The translations under genes and the position numbers were made by a program. A stretch of DNA of 64,000 nucleotides from Streptomyces lanatus. Lineage in GTDB: Bacteria; Actinomycetota; Actinomycetes; Streptomycetales; Streptomycetaceae. The notes beneath the pieces are model-generated. The model saw only the letters and a list, made by a program, of their open reading frames with translations. It was not told the origin of the DNA and made no database searches. Positions 60,111 to 64,000 of the stretch are shown piece by piece. The stretch's first letter is position 1. Each line of letters begins with the position of its first letter. The DNA lies in contig NZ_BNBM01000011.1 of assembly GCF_014655715.1 (NCBI RefSeq), positions 124,001 through 188,000 on the forward strand, written 5' to 3'.

Positions 60111-60662
60111 ATGCGAGGAAAGGCGCTCATCGCGGCGTCGGCGGCGCTGATCCTGGCGCTGCCGGCCTGCTCGGCCGAGCCGGAGCGGCCACTGCGCGGT
60201 GTCCTGACGACACCCACCGACATCGACCTCGACTGGCGGGACACGCGGCCCGGGATCGCGGGCCACGTCCTGGAGTTCGCGACCGAGGAGGACGGCCCGT
60301 ACACCGTCCTGCAATACCTCGCACCGCAGGTGACGAGCTACCGCCACCCCGACCTCATGCCGCACACCACCTTCTACTACCGCCTCACGTCCTACCGGGG
60401 CCCCACCGTCCGCCCCCACCGGACCGCCCGCGCCGACGGCATCCACCTCACCTGGAGGGACACCTCCTCCGACGAGGACGGCTTCCTGCTCGAACTGCGC
60501 AAGCGGGACGGCGACCGCTACGACCCCGTCGCGGTCCTCGCCCCGGACACCGAGGCCACCGACTTCGCCCCGCTGCCCGAGGAAGCGCACGCCGCCTACC
60601 GCGTCCGCGCCTTCGTCCTCGGGGAGCGCTCGAACGTCGTAAGGCTCACCTCGGGCGCATAG
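60111..60662 (+). CDS. Lipoprotein with fibronectin-III-like repeats
   Basis: 183 residues. A lipobox ends the signal (LILALPAC), so it is probably lipid-anchored. Two short FnIII-like beta domains follow: IDLDWRDTRPGIAGHVLEFATEEDGPYTVLQYLAP...TTFYYRLTSYRG and IHLTWRDTSSDEDGFLLELRKRDGD...AAYRVRAFVLGERSNVVRL. The gene starts 10 bases after the secreted jelly-roll gene and is probably in one operon with it. Function unknown. It converges on the acyl-CoA ligase gene with a 6-base gap. Confidence 0.78.
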   Translation: MRGKALIAASAALILALPACSAEPERPLRGVLTTPTDIDLDWRDTRPGIAGHVLEFATEEDGPYTVLQYLAPQVTSYRHPDLMPHTTFYYRLTSYRGPTVRPHRTARADGIHLTWRDTSSDEDGFLLELRKRDGDRYDPVAVLAPDTEATDFAPLPEEAHAAYRVRAFVLGERSNVVRLTSGA

Positions 60663-60668
60663 CCGCGC

Positions 60669-62573
60669 TCAGCGGAAGACGTTGTCCGCGTCGTCCCAGT
60701 GCGCGAACTCGTCCGACAACTGCTCCCGGGGGGCGCGCGAGCGGGCCTGGTACATCGCGTCGATCTGCAGCGCGTAGTGCCGCACGATCGCGTCCCGCCG
60801 CAGCTTCATCGACGGCGTCAGCAGACCGCTGGCCACGTCGAACGGCTCCGGCAGCACCCGGAACACCCGGATCGACTCCGCGCGCGACACCGCGCTGTTG
60901 GCGGCGGCCACGGCCCGGGCGATCTCCTCCCGCAGCGTGTTCTCCTCCCGCGCCAACCGCATCCGCGCATCGCTGCGCGCGGCGATCGAGTCCCGCCAGA
61001 ACGCCAGGAAATCGGGGTCCAGGGTGATCAGCGCCCCGACACAGGGCCGGTTGTCACCCACCACCACCGCCTGATGCACCAGCGGATGCATCCGCAGCCG
61101 CTGCTCCAGGAGCGCCGGTGAGACGTTCTTGCCGCTGCTGGTGACGATGACGTCCTTCTTGCGCCCCGTGATCGTCAGATAGCCGTCGGAGTCCAGCCGC
61201 CCCAGATCCCCGGTGGCGAGCCAGCCGCCGCGCAGCGCGGCCCGCGTCGAGGCATCGTCGTTGACGTATCCCTGGAACACCGACGGCCCGCGCACCAGGA
61301 TCTCCCCGTCGTCCGCGACCCGGATGTCCATGCCGGGCAGCGCCTGCCCGACCGTCCCCGACATCTCCCGCCCCAGCGGCTGCGCCGTGACACCGCCGCT
61401 GGTCTCCGTGAGCCCGTACCCGTCGTGCACGAAGATGCCGACGCCCTCGTAGAACAGGGCGAGCTCACGGTTGAGGGACGAGCCGCCGGACGACGCCAGC
61501 AGCACCCTGCCGCCCAGCGCGGCCCGGAACCTGCGGTACACCGTCCGCTCGTACAGGGCGTGTTGCAGCCGCAGATCGAAACCGGGCCCGGGACCGCCGC
61601 CCAGCCGATGCCGTTCCAGGGCCGCCGCGAAGTCCCGCGCGGTGTCGGCGGCCCGCTCGAACAGCGCACCCCGGCCGGCCTGCTGGGCCGTGCGCAGGGC
61701 GTTCTTGTAGATCTTCTCGAAGATCGACGGTACGGCGCAGAAATAGGTGGGCTTGAAGGTCTGCACGGCACTCGCCAGCGCCTCCGCCTGCAACTCGGCC
61801 TCGTGGCCCATGAGGATGCCGCCGCGGATGCACAGGGTCTGCACCAGAAGGCCGTACACATGGGAGAACGGCAGGAAGGCGAGGACGGACGCCTGCCCTC
61901 CCGGCGGCACCACCTTGTGACCCCAGCCGGCGAGCATCGTGTCGCAGGGGCTCGCCAGATTCCGGTGGCTCAGCGCGCAGCCCAGGGGCCGGCCCGTCGT
62001 GCCGGAGGTGTAGGCGACCACCGCGGTGGAGTCCGGCAGCACGATCCGGCGCAGCGACTCGACCGTGGCCAGCGGCACGAACTCGCCGCGCTCCACGAGC
62101 TGCTGGAGCCCGCCCGTGTCGAGCTGCCAGACATTGCGCAGCCGCGGCAGCGATCCGCACACCGAGCCGACGGTCATGATCGCCTGCTCGTCCTCGACCA
62201 CCACGGCCACGCACTCGGCGTCCCGCAGGATCCACTCGACCTGGTCGCGCGACGACGTCGGATAGATCGGCACCACCTCGGCGCCCACCGCCCACAGCGC
62301 GTAGCTGAGCACCGTCCACTCGTACCGGGTGCGCGCCATGATGGCCACGCGGTGCCCCGGTGAGATACCGGAAGCGATCAGTCCCTTGGCGAGATCGGTC
62401 ACTTCGTCGCGCACTTCGACGGCGGTGACCTCCTCCCAGATGGGGGAGGAGGGTTCCGGACGGCGCGCGAGCATCGGCAGAGTGGGGTTGATCGCCGCCG
62501 TTTCGAAGACGCTGTCGGCGAGGCCGCCGATCAGGGGCGTGACGGTCGGGGGAGCGAGGCCGAGGTCGCGCAT
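60669..62573 (-). CDS. Long-chain acyl-CoA ligase (AMP-forming)
   Basis: 634 residues. Adenylate-forming motifs: P-loop VAYTSGTTGRPLGCALSH, DGYGLTETSGGVTAQ (A5), GWLATGDLGRLDSDGYLTITGRKKDVIVTSSGKNVSP (A7-A8), and a C-terminal Lys region near PSMKLRRDAIV. It activates a fatty acid to acyl-AMP and then acyl-CoA, FAA1/FadD15-like. The ATG at 62573 (MRDLGLAPPTV) is the only usual start: the frame is otherwise open only back to a stop at about 62642. It lies downstream of glgB on the same strand. Confidence 0.91.
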   Translation of the reverse strand: MRDLGLAPPTVTPLIGGLADSVFETAAINPTLPMLARRPEPSSPIWEEVTAVEVRDEVTDLAKGLIASGISPGHRVAIMARTRYEWTVLSYALWAVGAEVVPIYPTSSRDQVEWILRDAECVAVVVEDEQAIMTVGSVCGSLPRLRNVWQLDTGGLQQLVERGEFVPLATVESLRRIVLPDSTAVVAYTSGTTGRPLGCALSHRNLASPCDTMLAGWGHKVVPPGGQASVLAFLPFSHVYGLLVQTLCIRGGILMGHEAELQAEALASAVQTFKPTYFCAVPSIFEKIYKNALRTAQQAGRGALFERAADTARDFAAALERHRLGGGPGPGFDLRLQHALYERTVYRRFRAALGGRVLLASSGGSSLNRELALFYEGVGIFVHDGYGLTETSGGVTAQPLGREMSGTVGQALPGMDIRVADDGEILVRGPSVFQGYVNDDASTRAALRGGWLATGDLGRLDSDGYLTITGRKKDVIVTSSGKNVSPALLEQRLRMHPLVHQAVVVGDNRPCVGALITLDPDFLAFWRDSIAARSDARMRLAREENTLREEIARAVAAANSAVSRAESIRVFRVLPEPFDVASGLLTPSMKLRRDAIVRHYALQIDAMYQARSRAPREQLSDEFAHWDDADNVFR

Positions 62574-62697
62574 GCGCTGCTCCAGATGTGTACCGGGTGT
62601 GACGTCACCGATGAGTTCCGTTATCGGCGCTGCCCGAATCTAGCCCAGCTGGGACCGGATGGTGTCCGGAACGGAGAACTCGTCAGTCACATAGAGG

Positions 62698-64000
62698 TCA
62701 CATCCCGTACGGCAGCAGCCAGACCGTCGCCAGCGGAGGCAGCGTCAGCCGGATGTGCCCGTCCTCCGGTTTCACCGCGTCATGGTTGGTGACGTCGCTG
62801 CCGCCGTAGCGCGCCGCATCGGTGTTGAGGGCCTCCTGCCAGGCGATCACCGAGTCCGGCACGGCGAGGCGGTAGTCATGGCGGACCACCGGTGAGAAGT
62901 TGCTGACGGCGAGCAGCGGGGTGCCGTCGGCGCCGAACCGCAGGAACGCGAATACGTTGTCGTCGGCCGCGTCCCCCAGCACCCACCTGAATCCGCCCGG
63001 GTCGGTGTCCCGCTCCCACAGGGCCGGGGTCGCCCGGTACAGCATGTTGAGATCACCGACCAGGTCCTGCACCCCCCGATGGTCGCCCGCCGACGCGTAC
63101 CCGGCATCTAGCAGCCACCACTCCGGACCATGCTCCTGCGACCACTCGGCGCCCTGCGCGAACTCCTGCCCCATGAAGAGGAGCTGCTTGCCCGGGTGGG
63201 CCCACATGAAGCCCAGGTAGGCACGGTGGTTGGCGCGTCGCTGCCACCAGTCGCCCGGCATCTTCGACACCAGCGCCTGCTTGCCGTGCACGACCTCGTC
63301 GTGCGAGATGGGGAGCACGTAGTTCTCGCTGTAGGCGTACACCATCGAGAACGTCATCTCGTTGTGGTGGTACTTGCGATGCACCGGCTCCTTGGCGATG
63401 TATTCCAGCGAGTCGTGCATCCACCCCATGTTCCACTTCAGACCGAACCCCAGGCCGCCACTGTCGGTCGGCTTCGTCACCCCGTCCCATGCGGTCGACT
63501 CCTCCGCGATGGTGACGACCCCCGGGTTGCGCCGGTAGACGGTCGCGTTCATCTCCTGGAGGAACCGCATCGCCTCCAGGTCCTCCCGCCCGCCGAACAC
63601 ATTCGGCGCCCACTGCCCGGAGTCCCGCGAGTAGTCGAGATAGAGCATGGAGGCGACGGCGTCCACCCGCAGCCCGTCGATGTGGAACTCCTCGCACCAG
63701 TAAGTGGCGTTGGCGACAAGGAAGTTGCGCACCTCGGTACGCCCGTAGTCGAACTCGAACGTGCCCCAGTCCGGATGCTCGGCCCGCCGCGAGTCCCCGG
63801 GCTCGTACAGCGGCTCCCCGTCGAACCGGGCCAGCGCCCAGTCGTCCTTGGGGAAATGCGCCGGCACCCAGTCCACGATCACCCCGACACCGGCCCGGTG
63901 CAGGGCGTCCACCAGGTACTTGAAGTCGTCGGGTGTCCCGAGCCGCGAGGTCGGCGCGTAGAAACCGGTGACCTGGTAGCCCCAGGAACCGGCGAAGGGA
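62698..64000 (-). CDS. glgB: 1,4-alpha-glucan branching enzyme GlgB, 3' part (runs off the window)
   Basis: 434 residues of the GH13 catalytic domain and the C-terminal beta domain are inside the window; the N-terminal part lies beyond 64000. Catalytic residues are visible as GLRVDAVASMLYLDYSR (nucleophile Asp), VTIAEESTAW (acid/base Glu) and ISHDEVVHGK (transition-state Asp). The visible start is AGSWGYQVTGFYAPTSRLG. It makes alpha-1,6 branches in glycogen. In many Streptomyces glgB is the last gene of a glgE-treS-pep2-glgB cluster, so maltokinase and trehalose synthase genes are expected just outside. Confidence 0.95.
   Translation of the reverse strand, partial: PFAGSWGYQVTGFYAPTSRLGTPDDFKYLVDALHRAGVGVIVDWVPAHFPKDDWALARFDGEPLYEPGDSRRAEHPDWGTFEFDYGRTEVRNFLVANATYWCEEFHIDGLRVDAVASMLYLDYSRDSGQWAPNVFGGREDLEAMRFLQEMNATVYRRNPGVVTIAEESTAWDGVTKPTDSGGLGFGLKWNMGWMHDSLEYIAKEPVHRKYHHNEMTFSMVYAYSENYVLPISHDEVVHGKQALVSKMPGDWWQRRANHRAYLGFMWAHPGKQLLFMGQEFAQGAEWSQEHGPEWWLLDAGYASAGDHRGVQDLVGDLNMLYRATPALWERDTDPGGFRWVLGDAADDNVFAFLRFGADGTPLLAVSNFSPVVRHDYRLAVPDSVIAWQEALNTDAARYGGSDVTNHDAVKPEDGHIRLTLPPLATVWLLPYGM

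Noticed and set aside
1..64000. tRNA, rRNA, CRISPR arrays, insertion sequences or prophage genes
   Set aside because: I looked through the intergenic stretches and found no cloverleaf, spacer-repeat array, transposase or phage structural gene; only hairpins, palindromes and one dispersed-type repeat.

Overview
The window is high-GC actinobacterial DNA, almost certainly a Streptomyces chromosome. Codons end almost always in G or C, GTG starts are common, and overlapping GTGA/ATGA stop-start junctions recur. The gene content is also typical: a 2-methylisoborneol (2-MIB) operon, melC tyrosinase, a WhiB protein, a large LuxR-type ATPase regulator, many Tat-exported or lipidated secreted enzymes, and the end of a glycogen branching enzyme gene. 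I saw no tRNA, rRNA, CRISPR array, transposase or prophage gene.

Layout. 0-4 kb: a minus-strand operon of a family 2B encapsulin (EshA type), 2-MIB synthase and geranyl-diphosphate C-methyltransferase, i.e. 2-MIB formation with a protein shell. 4-13 kb: metabolic genes (zinc alcohol dehydrogenase, VOC protein, RNase H), the melC1-melC2 pair with a small secreted protein after it, an FAD monooxygenase, a Tat-exported cholesterol-oxidase-like flavoprotein, an aldo/keto reductase and a DUF6328 membrane protein. 13-24 kb: a conserved Streptomyces regulator-like protein, two serine hydrolases, a membrane pseudokinase, a threonine-dehydratase-like enzyme, a translationally coupled TPR/polyprenyl diphosphate synthase pair behind a phased array of palindromes, an AIM24 protein and a TerD-CAP-CAP fusion. 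24-31 kb: a sugar-scavenging cluster with a ROK regulator, GH27 alpha-galactosidase, GH95 alpha-fucosidase and an SGNH-hydrolase lipoprotein. 31-38 kb: a LuxR-family ATPase regulator, then a coupled three-gene cassette (response regulator/thioredoxin-reductase fusion, cNMP-domain histidine kinase, UBP zinc finger). 38-49 kb: universal stress protein, DUF4032 protein, metallo-beta-lactamase fold hydrolase, acyltransferase, AlkB, TetR plus KstD-like flavoprotein, DUF488 protein, L,D-transpeptidase and a two-component system. 49-55 kb: WhiB, saccharopine-dehydrogenase-like enzyme, TetR, LysG/LysE pair, MFS exporter and a cNMP-binding protein. 55-64 kb: FUSC transporter with a small coupled gene, NDH-2-like dehydrogenase, two small secreted proteins behind a DasR-like promoter site, an acyl-CoA ligase and the 3' part of glgB.

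Most notable: (1) the encapsulin/2-MIB operon, with a variant metal-binding motif in the cyclase; (2) the coupled RR-TrxR / cNMP-kinase / UBP-finger cassette, whose job I cannot assign; (3) four 17-bp palindromes TATACA-N5-TGTATA whose starts lie 26, 13 and 26 bp apart, just upstream of the TPR-polyprenyl synthase pair; (4) a TetR protein whose C-terminus runs through what looks like a dispersed Streptomyces repeat. Functions come from recognising sequence motifs by eye; no database search was run.
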